A stretch of DNA of 64,000 nt from Bacteroidaceae bacterium. Lineage in GTDB: Bacteria > Bacteroidota > Bacteroidia > Bacteroidales > Bacteroidaceae. The position numbers were made by a program, and so were the translations under genes. Under the pieces are notes generated by a model that was given only the letters and a program-made list of their open reading frames with translations, made no database searches and was not told the origin of the DNA. Location: the NCBI GenBank assembly GCA_017464815.1, contig JAFTYI010000035.1, forward strand, positions 55,329-119,328. The letters run 5' to 3'. Shown in pieces: positions 52,165 to 60,600 of this stretch (position 1 is its first letter; every line of letters begins with the position of its first letter).

Positions 52165-53910
52165 TTATTTCTTGCTCCACGTGTCCTTCAACCCTACGGT
52201 GCGGTTGAACACCAGGTGTTCGGGCGTGGAGTCCTTATCGACATTAAAGTATCCGATGCGTTGGAATTGGAGGTAATCCAAGGGCTTGGCCGTGGCCAGG
52301 AACTGCTCGACGTAGCATCCCTTCAACACCTTCAGCGAATTGGGGTTGATCATCTCCTTCATTGCCTCCAATGCGTCGCAATTCTTGGCTTCGCGGATGG
52401 AGGCCAGCTCGTCGCGCGGATTTTCGGCTGTCCACAGGCGGTCGTAGAGGCGCACCTCGGCTTCCAGGCAATGCGAGCAGCTCACCCAATGGAGGGTCTT
52501 TCCCTTGATTTTGCGGTCGGCGCCAGGCATTCCGCTACGTGTCTCGGGGTCGTAGGTGCAATAGACGGTTGTCACGCGGCCCTCGGCATCCTTGTCGCAG
52601 GGATGATTCTCGTCGCACTTGATGATGTAGGCGTTCTTCAGGCGCACCTCTTTGCCGGGTGCCAGGCGCATGAACTTCTTCTCGGCCACCTCCATGAAGT
52701 CGTCGCGCTCAATCCAGAGTTCGCGGGTGAAGGCCACTTCGTGGGTGCCTTCGGCTTCGTTTTCGGGATTGTTCACGGCGGTGAGCATCTCCACCTTGTC
52801 CTCGGGATAGTTGGTGATGACCAGCTTCACGGGGTCGAGCACGGCGCTCACGCGGGTGGCGCGTTGGTTGAGGTCTTCGCGCACGGCGCTTTCAAGCAGG
52901 GCGAAGTCGTTCAGCGCGTCGTAGGTGGTGTAGCCGATTTTGTCCACAAAGTTGCGGATGCTCTCGGGCGAATAGCCACGACGACGGAAGCCACAGAGGG
53001 TGGGCATACGGGGGTCGTCCCATCCGTTCACAAGCCCCTCTTTCACGAGGATGAGCAGGTTGCGCTTGCTCATGAGGGTGTAGTTGAGGTTCAGCTTGTT
53101 GAACTCATACTGGCGCGGACGGTTATCATCGAGGTCTTCGCCATTCTTCACCCAATCGACAAAGAGGTCGTAGAGGGGGCGGTGAGGCACGAACTCCAGC
53201 GTGCAGAGCGAGTGGGTGACTCCCTCGAAGTAGTCGCTCTGTCCGTGGGCGAAGTCGTACATGGGATAGGCTTTCCACGTAGTGCCTGTGCGGTGATGCG
53301 GGTGGTTCACCACGCGATAGATGATGGGGTCGCGGAAGTGCATGTTGGGGCTGGCCATGTCAATCTTGGCACGCAACACCATGCGTCCCTCTTCGATTTC
53401 GCCCGTATTCATTTTTTCAAACAGGGCCAGGCTCTCTTCCACGGGACGGTTGCGATAGGGGCTTTCAGTGCCGGGCAGGGTAGGGGTTCCCTTCTGTTGG
53501 GCAATCTCTTCGGCCGATTGCTCGTCGATGTAGGCTTTTCCCTCCTTGATGAGTTGCACGGCAAAGTCCCACAATTGCTGGAAGTAGTCGCTGGCGTAGT
53601 ATTCGTTTCCCCACTGGAAGCCCAGCCACTGGATGTCTTCCTTGATGGCCTCCACGTATTCGGTGTCCTCCTTGGTGGGGTTGGTGTCGTCGAATCGCAG
53701 GTTGCACACGCCACCGTAGCGGGCCGCCGCGCCGAAGTCCATACAGATGGCTTTGGCGTGTCCGATGTGCAGGTATCCGTTCGGTTCGGGCGGGAAGCGC
53801 GTCTGCACACGGTTTCCGTTCTTGCCCTCTTTCAAGTCTTTCTCGATGGCCTGTTCGATGAAGTTCAGGCTCTTTTTCTCGGTGTTTTCAGTCACTATGT
53901 TTTCTGCCAT
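52165..53910 (-). CDS. glnS: Glutaminyl-tRNA synthetase
   Basis: Class I synthetase charging tRNA-Gln. The 581-residue protein has the HIGH motif PPEPNGYLHIGHAKAI, the tRNA-acceptor region YPMYDFAHGQSDYFEGVTHS with LCTLEF, and the KMSKS-type loop LMSKRNLL (MSK). The C-terminal two-barrel anticodon domain is present (ERDDFMEVAEKKFMRLAPG). Length is normal, indicating direct charging rather than the amidotransferase route in this organism. Confidence 0.97.
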   Translation of the reverse strand: MAENIVTENTEKKSLNFIEQAIEKDLKEGKNGNRVQTRFPPEPNGYLHIGHAKAICMDFGAAARYGGVCNLRFDDTNPTKEDTEYVEAIKEDIQWLGFQWGNEYYASDYFQQLWDFAVQLIKEGKAYIDEQSAEEIAQQKGTPTLPGTESPYRNRPVEESLALFEKMNTGEIEEGRMVLRAKIDMASPNMHFRDPIIYRVVNHPHHRTGTTWKAYPMYDFAHGQSDYFEGVTHSLCTLEFVPHRPLYDLFVDWVKNGEDLDDNRPRQYEFNKLNLNYTLMSKRNLLILVKEGLVNGWDDPRMPTLCGFRRRGYSPESIRNFVDKIGYTTYDALNDFALLESAVREDLNQRATRVSAVLDPVKLVITNYPEDKVEMLTAVNNPENEAEGTHEVAFTRELWIERDDFMEVAEKKFMRLAPGKEVRLKNAYIIKCDENHPCDKDAEGRVTTVYCTYDPETRSGMPGADRKIKGKTLHWVSCSHCLEAEVRLYDRLWTAENPRDELASIREAKNCDALEAMKEMINPNSLKVLKGCYVEQFLATAKPLDYLQFQRIGYFNVDKDSTPEHLVFNRTVGLKDTWSKK

Positions 53911-53950
53911 ATCGATAGGATGTTTTTTTTCTTGTTACTTTTTGAGCGTG

Positions 53951-53958
53951 CAAAATTA
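53951..53958 (-). promoter_or_regulatory. -7 box of glnS
   Basis: Minus strand TAATTTTG about 41 bases before the start codon; no clear -33 element. Confidence 0.45.
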
Positions 53959-54108
53959 CTCATTTTTTTGCAGAAATCCTTCATGTGTGCGCATATTTAT
54001 TAAATAATAAGGTTTGCGCACGCAAGGATGTCATCCGCGAGGGGTGCTTTCGCGAAACGCGATTTGTCCGCATTATTTTACTTATATGTTTTATAACATG
54101 TTTTTATA

Positions 54109-54140
54109 TTTGGTCAGCATTGTTAAAAGCCTTACCTTTG
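54109..54140 (+). promoter_or_regulatory. Strong promoter without a downstream gene
   Basis: -33 TTTG (54109-54112), 20-base spacer, -7 TACCTTTG (54133-54140). The next plus-strand gene is proS, 1.8 kb away, and a terminator lies about 100 bases downstream. Confidence 0.75.
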
Positions 54141-54146
54141 CAGCAG

Positions 54147-54242
54147 TTATCCTAAAACAATCTTTTTACCTTAAAAAAAATTAGTACCAAGTAGAAATAC
54201 TTTGCGAGAGGTCTCACAGTGATGCGGGGCCTCTCTTTTTTT
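54147..54242 (+). ncRNA. Probable orphan small RNA (~95 nt)
   Basis: A consensus promoter ends at 54140 and a terminator hairpin with seven T ends at 54242; no open reading frame of note lies between. The implied transcript has an AT-rich 5' half (with TTTACCTTAAAAAAAATTAG) and a GC-rich terminator hairpin with a 14-base loop. I do not recognise the family; it does not look like 6S RNA, tmRNA or RNase P RNA, which are longer. Confidence 0.6.
54206..54242 (+). terminator. Rho-independent terminator of the small RNA
   Basis: Stem GAGAGGTC/GGCCTCTC (8 bp with one G-U pair) followed by TTTTTTT. Confidence 0.85.
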
Positions 54243-54325
54243 GTTGTGCCATCGACCTCAAAGAGGCCTCTGTTTCAATCAGTAAAGAATCGGGGCAGTC
54301 CTAAAACCCATTTGTAAATTATGCC

Positions 54326-54481
54326 GTCTCTGTCATTCTGAACGCAGTGAAGACGAGTTGTTGAGGACTCTGTCCGAAAAATCTGTAAACATAAGCAATG
54401 CATTTCTAAAGCACACGCTATCAGATTTTTCGGACAGAGTCCTCAACAACTCGTCTTCGCTTCGCTCAGAATGACAGAGAC
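54326..54481. repeat. Long inverted repeat with 60-bp arms (TGTCATTCTGA family)
   Basis: Left arm 54326-54385 and right arm 54422-54481 match in 57 of 60 positions as reverse complements, with a 36-base loop. Arm ends read GTCTCTGTCATTCTGA and inner ends CCGAAAAATCTG. The three mismatches cluster in GAACGCAGTGAAG against GAGCGAAGCGAAG. The motif TCATTCTGAGCGAAGCGAAG is a dispersed repeat seen in many bacterial genomes. No transposase is encoded. Confidence 0.9.
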
Positions 54482-54775
54482 ATCATGTAAACCAATTATA
54501 TACAACCGACTTTTCGGACTGGCCCAAAGAATCTGCCCGTGCAGAAGGGGGGAGACCCTGCCGACCAGGGAGATTCCGCCTGTTGGTGGAAGGATTCCTA
54601 TCGGGTGACACTGCTTTGCCTCGATACGCTTGCCGGCTTCTTAGCGGACACCGGCGCCCGCCTTTTCAGGAAAGAAAGGGACGCGGAGCACACGGCTGAA
54701 CAAATGTCAATCCGCGCAATCCGCGTCCGAGGATTATGAGAGAGTCAAGATTTGTTTCTCTTTTTCTCTTCTTTT
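54482..54775. other. Non-coding GC-rich stretch between the inverted repeat and the OmpA-family gene
   Basis: Contains a GC-rich patch (54530-54690) unlike the surrounding intergenic DNA and a half-copy of the CACGGATT-type repeat (CAATCCGCGCAATCCGCGTC near 54711-54730). A 66-codon frame starting at 54539 has no recognisable features and is not called. Confidence 0.45.
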
Positions 54776-55465
54776 TTATTGGAGAGTACCGTTGTTAGCG
54801 GCTTCAATCATCTCCTTAGAGGCGTAGAGATAGATTTCAACGCGACGGTTTTCAGCAGCTGACTTGTTTTCGTCGTACTCCTGATAGTCCTTACCCTCAA
54901 CGGTCACCATCTGGTCAGCAGCTACGCCTTGTCCCTTCAAGAAGGTCTGAACAGATTGTGCACGTTGGAGAGAAACGCGCTGGTTCACTTCGAGCGAACC
55001 TGTCTTGTCGGTGTGTCCGAAGATGGCCACGTCCATGTCGGTGTTGTTCTTCAACACGTTAGAGAACTCGGTGAGTGAAGTGCGGGCAGCGCTCTTCAGT
55101 GTGCTTGAGTTGAGGTCGAAGAGGATTCCGCTATCGAATGTCACCTTCACGGCCTGCAATCCGTTGGCATCCTGCACGCTTTCTACCTGAGCATTGTCTA
55201 CGGCTTCAGCAGCAGCCTTTGCCTTGTCCATCTTCTTGCCGATGAGCACGCCTACGCCGGCGCCTACGGCCGTACCGATAGCTGCACCGATGGCTGTACC
55301 CTTGCCCTTGTCGCTCTTTCCGCTAACCATGTTACCGATAAGGCCACCCAAGGCAGCACCACCGCCACCACCAATCAAACCTCCCTTTGCTGTGTTGCTC
55401 ATGCCACAACCGCCCAACATGAGCGCACCGCTCAGAATCAGGGCCATGAATTTCATCTTTTTCAT
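54776..55465 (-). CDS. OmpA-family lipoprotein with glycine-zipper domain
   Basis: The 229-residue protein has a lipoprotein signal (MKKMKFMALILSGALMLGGC, lipobox LGGC), a glycine-zipper region (GGLIGGGGGAALGGLIGNMV and GTAIGAAIGTAVGAGVGVLI) and a C-terminal OmpA domain with FDLNSSTLKSAARTSL, VAIFGHTDKTGSLEVNQRVS, LQRAQSV and the NRRVEIYLY end, which binds peptidoglycan. It likely anchors the outer membrane to the wall, as YiaD-like proteins do. Confidence 0.93.
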   Translation of the reverse strand: MKKMKFMALILSGALMLGGCGMSNTAKGGLIGGGGGAALGGLIGNMVSGKSDKGKGTAIGAAIGTAVGAGVGVLIGKKMDKAKAAAEAVDNAQVESVQDANGLQAVKVTFDSGILFDLNSSTLKSAARTSLTEFSNVLKNNTDMDVAIFGHTDKTGSLEVNQRVSLQRAQSVQTFLKGQGVAADQMVTVEGKDYQEYDENKSAAENRRVEIYLYASKEMIEAANNGTLQ

Positions 55466-55517
55466 TTCCTTTAAGTTTTTTGTTGTTTGTTTTATACAAA
55501 GTTATTCAATTCGGGTG

Positions 55518-55525
55518 CAAATATA
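55518..55525 (-). promoter_or_regulatory. -7 box of the OmpA-family gene
   Basis: Minus strand TATATTTG, about 53 bases before the start codon. Confidence 0.55.
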
Positions 55526-55631
55526 AGAAAAGGTTTTAATAAATGAAGAATATTACCGATGGAAAATGTCATTTTGTCGACAAACTATCCTTTTTTAGCG
55601 ACCAAGATTCTATAAATAATAGTTTTTTTAG

Positions 55632-55639
55632 TAATTTTG
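55632..55639 (+). promoter_or_regulatory. Possible proS promoter (-7 box)
   Basis: TAATTTTG, the only good plus-strand -7 box between the OmpA gene and proS. If used, the proS leader is about 318 bases and contains both tandem arrays. The -33 region is weak. Confidence 0.4.
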
Positions 55640-55663
55640 CACCTTGTTAGCCGAGTTTCCCTT

Positions 55664-55765
55664 GAGCGATGGGTGGAAATTATTTCCCCGTAGGGAAAAA
55701 AGTTTTTCCACGTGGGGGAGAAAAATCTCTCACGCAAGAGAGAAAAATCTGCTTCGCAAGGGGGG
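55664..55765. repeat. Tandem array A before proS, 22-23-bp period
   Basis: Units at 55664, 55686, 55708, 55731 and 55754 (partial), of 22, 22, 23 and 23 bases. All share a CGNNGGG/CGCAAG start, a run of A and a T-rich end, for example CCCCGTAGGGAAAAAAGTTT. Confidence 0.75.
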
Positions 55766-55779
55766 CTAGTTCATCACAT

Positions 55780-55867
55780 GAGTGAGCCTGCCTTATCCCA
55801 AGGCTGAGCCTGCCTTATCCCAAGGCTAAGCCTACCTTAACCCAAGGGTAAGCATGATGCAAGAATA
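55780..55867. repeat. Tandem array B before proS, 22-bp period
   Basis: Units at 55780, 55802, 55824 and 55846. GGCTGAGCCTGCCTTATCCC and GGCTAAGCCTACCTTAACCC are the clearest; the unit is related to that of the 392-510 array (both end in CCTTA-CCCAA). Confidence 0.85.
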
Positions 55868-55963
55868 AGGGGGAGGGGGAGGAGGAGAGAGTGGCTACAC
55901 GCGTATATATAATAAGGTAATAGAGGAAACAAGAAAAAAAGACATAGAAAATAACCGAACATT

Positions 55964-57454
55964 ATGGCAAAAGAATTGAAAGAACTCACCAAGCGGAGTG
56001 AGAATTACAGCCAATGGTACAACGACCTGGTGGTGAAAGCCGACCTGGCCGAGCAGAGTGCCGTGCGTGGATGTATGGTCATCAAGCCCTACGGATACGC
56101 CATCTGGGAGAAAATGCAGCGTCAGTTGGACGACATGTTCAAGGAGACGGGTCACGTGAACGCCTATTTCCCCCTGCTGATTCCGAAATCATACCTGAGT
56201 CGCGAAGCCGACCACGTGGAGGGATTCGCCAAGGAGTGTGCCGTGGTGACACACTACCGATTGAAGAATGCGCCCGACGGTAGTGGCGTGGTGGTCGACC
56301 CTGCTGCCCGACTCGAGGAGGAGCTGATTATCCGCCCCACATCTGAGACAATCATCTGGAGCACCTATAAGAACTGGATCCAATCCTACCGCGACCTGCC
56401 CATCCTGTGCAACCAGTGGGCAAACGTGATGCGATGGGAGATGCGCACACGCCTCTTCCTGCGCACCGCCGAATTCCTCTGGCAAGAGGGACACACGGCT
56501 CACGCCACCCGCGAGGAGGCCGAAGAGGAGGCACAGAAGATGCTTCACGTCTATGGCGACTTTGCCGAGAAGTACATGGCCGTGCCCGTGGTGAAGGGCG
56601 TGAAGAGCGCCAACGAACGCTTTGCCGGCGCACTGGACACCTACACCATCGAAGCACTCATGCAGGACGGAAAGGCGCTTCAGAGCGGAACATCGCACTT
56701 CCTCGGACAAAACTTTGCCAAGGCATTCGACGTGCAATTCGTCGACAAGGAGAACCAGCTCCAATACGTGTGGGCAACCTCGTGGGGAGTATCCACCCGC
56801 CTGATGGGTGCGCTCATCATGACCCACTCGGACGACAACGGCCTCGTGCTTCCTCCGAAGCTCGCGCCCATTCAAGTGGTCATCGTGCCCATCTACAAGA
56901 ATGAAGAGCAACTGAATGCCTTGAACGAAAAGATTGGAGGCATCGTGGCCAATCTGAAGGCAATGGGCATCAGCGTGAAGTACGACAACGCCGACAACAA
57001 GCGCCCGGGCTTCAAGTTTGCCGAATACGAGCTGAAGGGAGTGCCCGTGCGCCTCGTGATGGGCGGACGCGACCTGGAGAACAACACCATGGAGGTGATG
57101 CGTCGCGACACGTTGGAGAAGCAGACCGTCACTTGCGATGGCATCGAGGAGTACGTGAAGAACCTCCTCGACGAAATCCAACAAAACATCTTCCAGAAGG
57201 CATTGGACTATCGCGAGGCAAACACCACGAAGGTGGACACCTACGACGAGTTCAAGGAGCAAATCGAGAAGGGTGGATTCATCCTCGCCCATTGGGACGG
57301 CACTCCCGAGACAGAGGAGCGCATCAAGGAGGACACCAAAGCCACCATCCGATGCATCCCCTTCGAAGCCGACGAAGAGAGCCTCACGCCCGGCAAGTGC
57401 ATGGTCACCGGAAAGCCTTCGGCACGTCGAGTGCTCTTCGCACGCGCGTACTAA
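55964..57454 (+). CDS. proS: Prolyl-tRNA synthetase (archaeal/eukaryote-like short form)
   Basis: Class II synthetase charging tRNA-Pro. The 496-residue protein has motif 2/3 regions [40 protein letters not shown] followed by TAHAT, and [19 protein letters not shown], then an anticodon domain ([16 protein letters not shown]) and the C-terminal zinc-like tail ending in LFARAY. It lacks the ~180-residue editing insertion of the bacterial type, so it belongs to the ThrRS-like/eukaryotic-type group, usual in Bacteroidetes. Confidence 0.95.
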   Translation: MAKELKELTKRSENYSQWYNDLVVKADLAEQSAVRGCMVIKPYGYAIWEKMQRQLDDMFKETGHVNAYFPLLIPKSYLSREADHVEGFAKECAVVTHYRLKNAPDGSGVVVDPAARLEEELIIRPTSETIIWSTYKNWIQSYRDLPILCNQWANVMRWEMRTRLFLRTAEFLWQEGHTAHATREEAEEEAQKMLHVYGDFAEKYMAVPVVKGVKSANERFAGALDTYTIEALMQDGKALQSGTSHFLGQNFAKAFDVQFVDKENQLQYVWATSWGVSTRLMGALIMTHSDDNGLVLPPKLAPIQVVIVPIYKNEEQLNALNEKIGGIVANLKAMGISVKYDNADNKRPGFKFAEYELKGVPVRLVMGGRDLENNTMEVMRRDTLEKQTVTCDGIEEYVKNLLDEIQQNIFQKALDYREANTTKVDTYDEFKEQIEKGGFILAHWDGTPETEERIKEDTKATIRCIPFEADEESLTPGKCMVTGKPSARRVLFARAY

Positions 57455-57470
57455 AAGCTACTCATAGTCG

Positions 57471-57570
57471 ACAATAGGGACTATAGGAAACTATAGGGAC
57501 TATAGAAACTATAGGGACTATAGGAAACTATAGGGACTATAGGGACTATAGAAACTATAGGGGACTATAA
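57471..57570. repeat. ACTATAGG short tandem repeats after proS
   Basis: About ten alternating units GGGACTATA and GGAAACTATA or GAAACTATA, each containing the palindrome CTATAG or TATA. It starts about 15 bases after the proS stop and ends just before the terminator hairpin. Confidence 0.9.
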
Positions 57571-57586
57571 ATAAAAAAAGCAGAAA

Positions 57587-57625
57587 GGGAAGAATCACAG
57601 TGATAACCACTATATGATTCTTCCC
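57587..57625. terminator. Bidirectional terminator between proS and the TamB-like gene
   Basis: An 11-bp perfect stem GGGAAGAATCA/TGATTCTTCCC with a 17-base loop. T-rich sequence follows on the plus strand, and a run of seven T follows on the minus strand (the AAAAAAAG before it). Confidence 0.88.
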
Positions 57626-57688
57626 TCTCTCTTTTATTCTTGTTCAAGCAATTAACCACCCGTATTCGAGTAGCCATTGCCCGTGTGC

Positions 57689-60600
57689 TCACTTTCTCTT
57701 CTTCAATCGGAAGAAGTTGCGCCAATTGTCAAACTCGCGCTTGTAGATGAAGCCGATGCCTTGGGTGTTGAACGTCTGCTTGGCAAAATACCGGTCGTTG
57801 GTCATGTTGTAAGCCTTCAGCGCCAGTTCGTTGCTCGACGTGAAGAAGTATTGCACACTGAAGTCGCCCACGAAGTTACTATTGCGCATCTCGTTTTCGC
57901 GATAGCCGAAGTTTCCGTTGAAGAGCAAGCGATTGTTCAGCAATCGTCCGCTCAAGATGCCTTCCACCTCCAAGTCGCTCCATCCCTCTTGTCCGGTGGA
58001 GAAGTTGCTTGAGAAGTTCCAATTGTCCATCTTCAATGCTTGCGAAAGCAGGTTGTTCAATTGTCCGCTCAAGGTGGAGCTGAGGATGGACGACATGGCG
58101 TCGCTCGACTGGTAATTCTCGGTGGCGGCATAGTCGAAGCCATAGAATTTGCCCACGGCCAACAGGTAAATAAATTGGCGACGCTTCTGCTCATCGGTGC
58201 TGATGGCCGAGCGCACGAGTTGGCGCTCCTCTTCGTTGACGGTAGGCAAGTTCAAGTCGAAGTCGAGGTCGGGATTATCCAAGTTTCCCTTCATGTTGAT
58301 GACACAATTCACCTTCACGGTGTTTTGGTTGAAGGAAGCCTCAGGCATCAGGTCGCTCAACGAAGCCGAGTTCACCGTGTAGACGGCCTTCAAGTCAAGT
58401 TCAGCTTCTCCGCCATTGCCCGTGAACTCCACCGTGCTTCCGTTTTCCAGTTGGAAATCCTTGTGGATGACGTCTTGGACGGACATCTTGTACTTTCCGC
58501 TTTCAATCATGTATCCGCCTCGTAGCGTGGTGTTCTCGTTGGTGTATTTCACCTGTATGTTTCCCGTTCCGTTTGCCTCGATGTGGTCGCCCGAGCGCAT
58601 GTTCATAATCACCTTCACGTCGGCGTTGGGTGTGGCGTCAATGCTGGCATCGATGGTCACTTGCAGGGGGGAGCCATCTTCCTCCTCGTCGTCCGACGTG
58701 CGTTGGAAGAGGCGCAGGTTGTCCACCACAACGTGCGTCGGGCGCGGAGTCTTGTCCACGAAGGTGACGAAGTGGTTGTCGGTGAGTGCGTCGGGCGTCG
58801 ACATGTTGTAGACGAAGGTGGTGCCTCGCTCGGTTGTGACGTTTCCATCGAGGTTCAACACGTTGCCTCCTCCATAGAGGTGGGCATATCCGCTTCCGTA
58901 GATTTTTCCGTAGAAGGGCATGTCGCCAAAGTCACTGGTGTTGTAGAAGCAGGCGTGGTCGAGGTTCAGTTTGAAGTCGTAGCCCATGTTTTTCAGGTGT
59001 GTGTGACTGAGTTTTCCGCTCACCTTGACGGGGTTTCCATCGGGGTCAAACGCCGTAGCGTCGGGGAAGGAAATGGCGTCGGTGGTGAGAATCACCGAAT
59101 CGTTCATGATGTGGAAAGAGGTGTTGAGGATGCGTGGTTTGAGGGTGGCCGTAGCGATGGCGTTTCCTTCGAGATTCAGATTCTTGAAGGTGCCATGCAG
59201 GCGGATGGGGCCTGTTGCCCGTCCGCTCACGTCGGCAAAGATGCCTCCGATAAATGAGTTCAGGAAAGCCAGATTGGTGTTATCGGTGTTGATGAGCAGG
59301 TCGAGTCCCTTCTGTTGGGGGCTTACGTATCCGTCCACGCGGGTGTGTGCCAAGGAGTCGGCTTCGCGGATGTCGGCGCCCAGCACCACTCCCAGCTCAT
59401 TGTCCCATCGGGCGCTCACGTCCATGTCGCCCATCAGTCCCCGGTTGAAGTGGAAGTCATCCACGTGCAAGCGGGTGTGTGCCCGCATGTCGCCCAACAC
59501 TCCGCTGACGTTGACGGTTCCCGTGGCCAATCCACTGAACTCCACCGACTTGAATCGCACGATGTCGAGGATATACTTCACTTCGATGCGGTTCAGCGCC
59601 ACGGTGAGCGAGTCGCTTGCCTTGTCGGTCAGGCGTCCGCTGATGTTGAGGAGGTGTTGTCCGTGCCTGATTCCCAAGTTTTGGATGTCCACGTATCCCG
59701 AATCCAGTCGGACGGTTGAAGCCATCACGTCCCACACCGTGTCGTTGATGACGATTTCCGACGGTTTGATTTTCACCTCGGCTTGCAGGTGCGGGTTGTG
59801 TCTGTCGGGTTTGTAGAAGCTGGTTTCGGCTTCGATGCTTCCGGCGTAGGTGATGGGCGAATCGTTTCCCCACGAGAGGGTTGTGCTCAGCGAGTCGTCA
59901 GTTGCCCGTGCGTCCACCATCAGTGTCAGTCGTGCCCCTTCGGCCATCTGCTTGGCCACACAGAAGTTGGCCATGATGTCGGTGGGCGAGTTGTAGCATC
60001 TGATTTTTCCTATCTCGTACTTCTCTTCGCCATAGGTCACGTTGGGCACGTCGCCCACGATGTGAAGTTTCCCTTGCCGGTTGGAGATGAATCCCTTGAG
60101 CGTAGCCACGGGGTCGATTTTCAGGGGGATGCCCACCACGTAGGGGTACAATTTGCTATCCGCCAGCTTGATGTCGAAGGTGAACTCGTTGTCGGCCTCG
60201 CGCGCCGTCTTGCGTTTGTCGGCAAAAAGGGTGGGAAGGTATTGCCCCAGTATCTGTGTGAAGCTGGTGGGCAAGGTGCTGTAGGTGTAGTTTCCCTCGA
60301 TGCGTGCCTGCACGGCTTCCGAGTCGATGGTCAGCAATTTTTCCCCCTCGCCTCTGTTTTCGGCACGGATGGCCAGTTGTGGCATGAAGAATGTGTCGTC
60401 GGGCAGGTGAGCCTCCAAGCTGTCGATGGTGAGCGTGCCCTCCAGATTGTCAGGGTTGTTTCCACTGAAGTGTGCCTTCAGGATGGCCGAGTATTCGTAT
60501 CCCTCGCGCCCGTCGGTCAGTTTCAGCGAGTGGGGGCGCAGGTTGCTGATGCGCGTCGTCAGGTCAAAGGTGGGCACTCCGTTTTCCCTCCCCAAGTGTC

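Noticed and set aside
52216-54003. Long plus-strand open frame (595 codons) opposite glnS
   Set aside because: It mirrors the glnS codons, has no recognisable domain or promoter, and the minus-strand protein has all GlnRS motifs; a codon-bias shadow.
54539-54739. 66-codon frame in a GC-rich intergenic patch
   Set aside because: No promoter, no ribosome-site context and no recognisable sequence; part of it overlaps a dispersed repeat.
55640-55963. T-box or other tRNA-sensing leader for proS
   Set aside because: No T-box bulge or specifier-loop pattern; the leader is filled by tandem arrays and the phylum does not normally use T-boxes.
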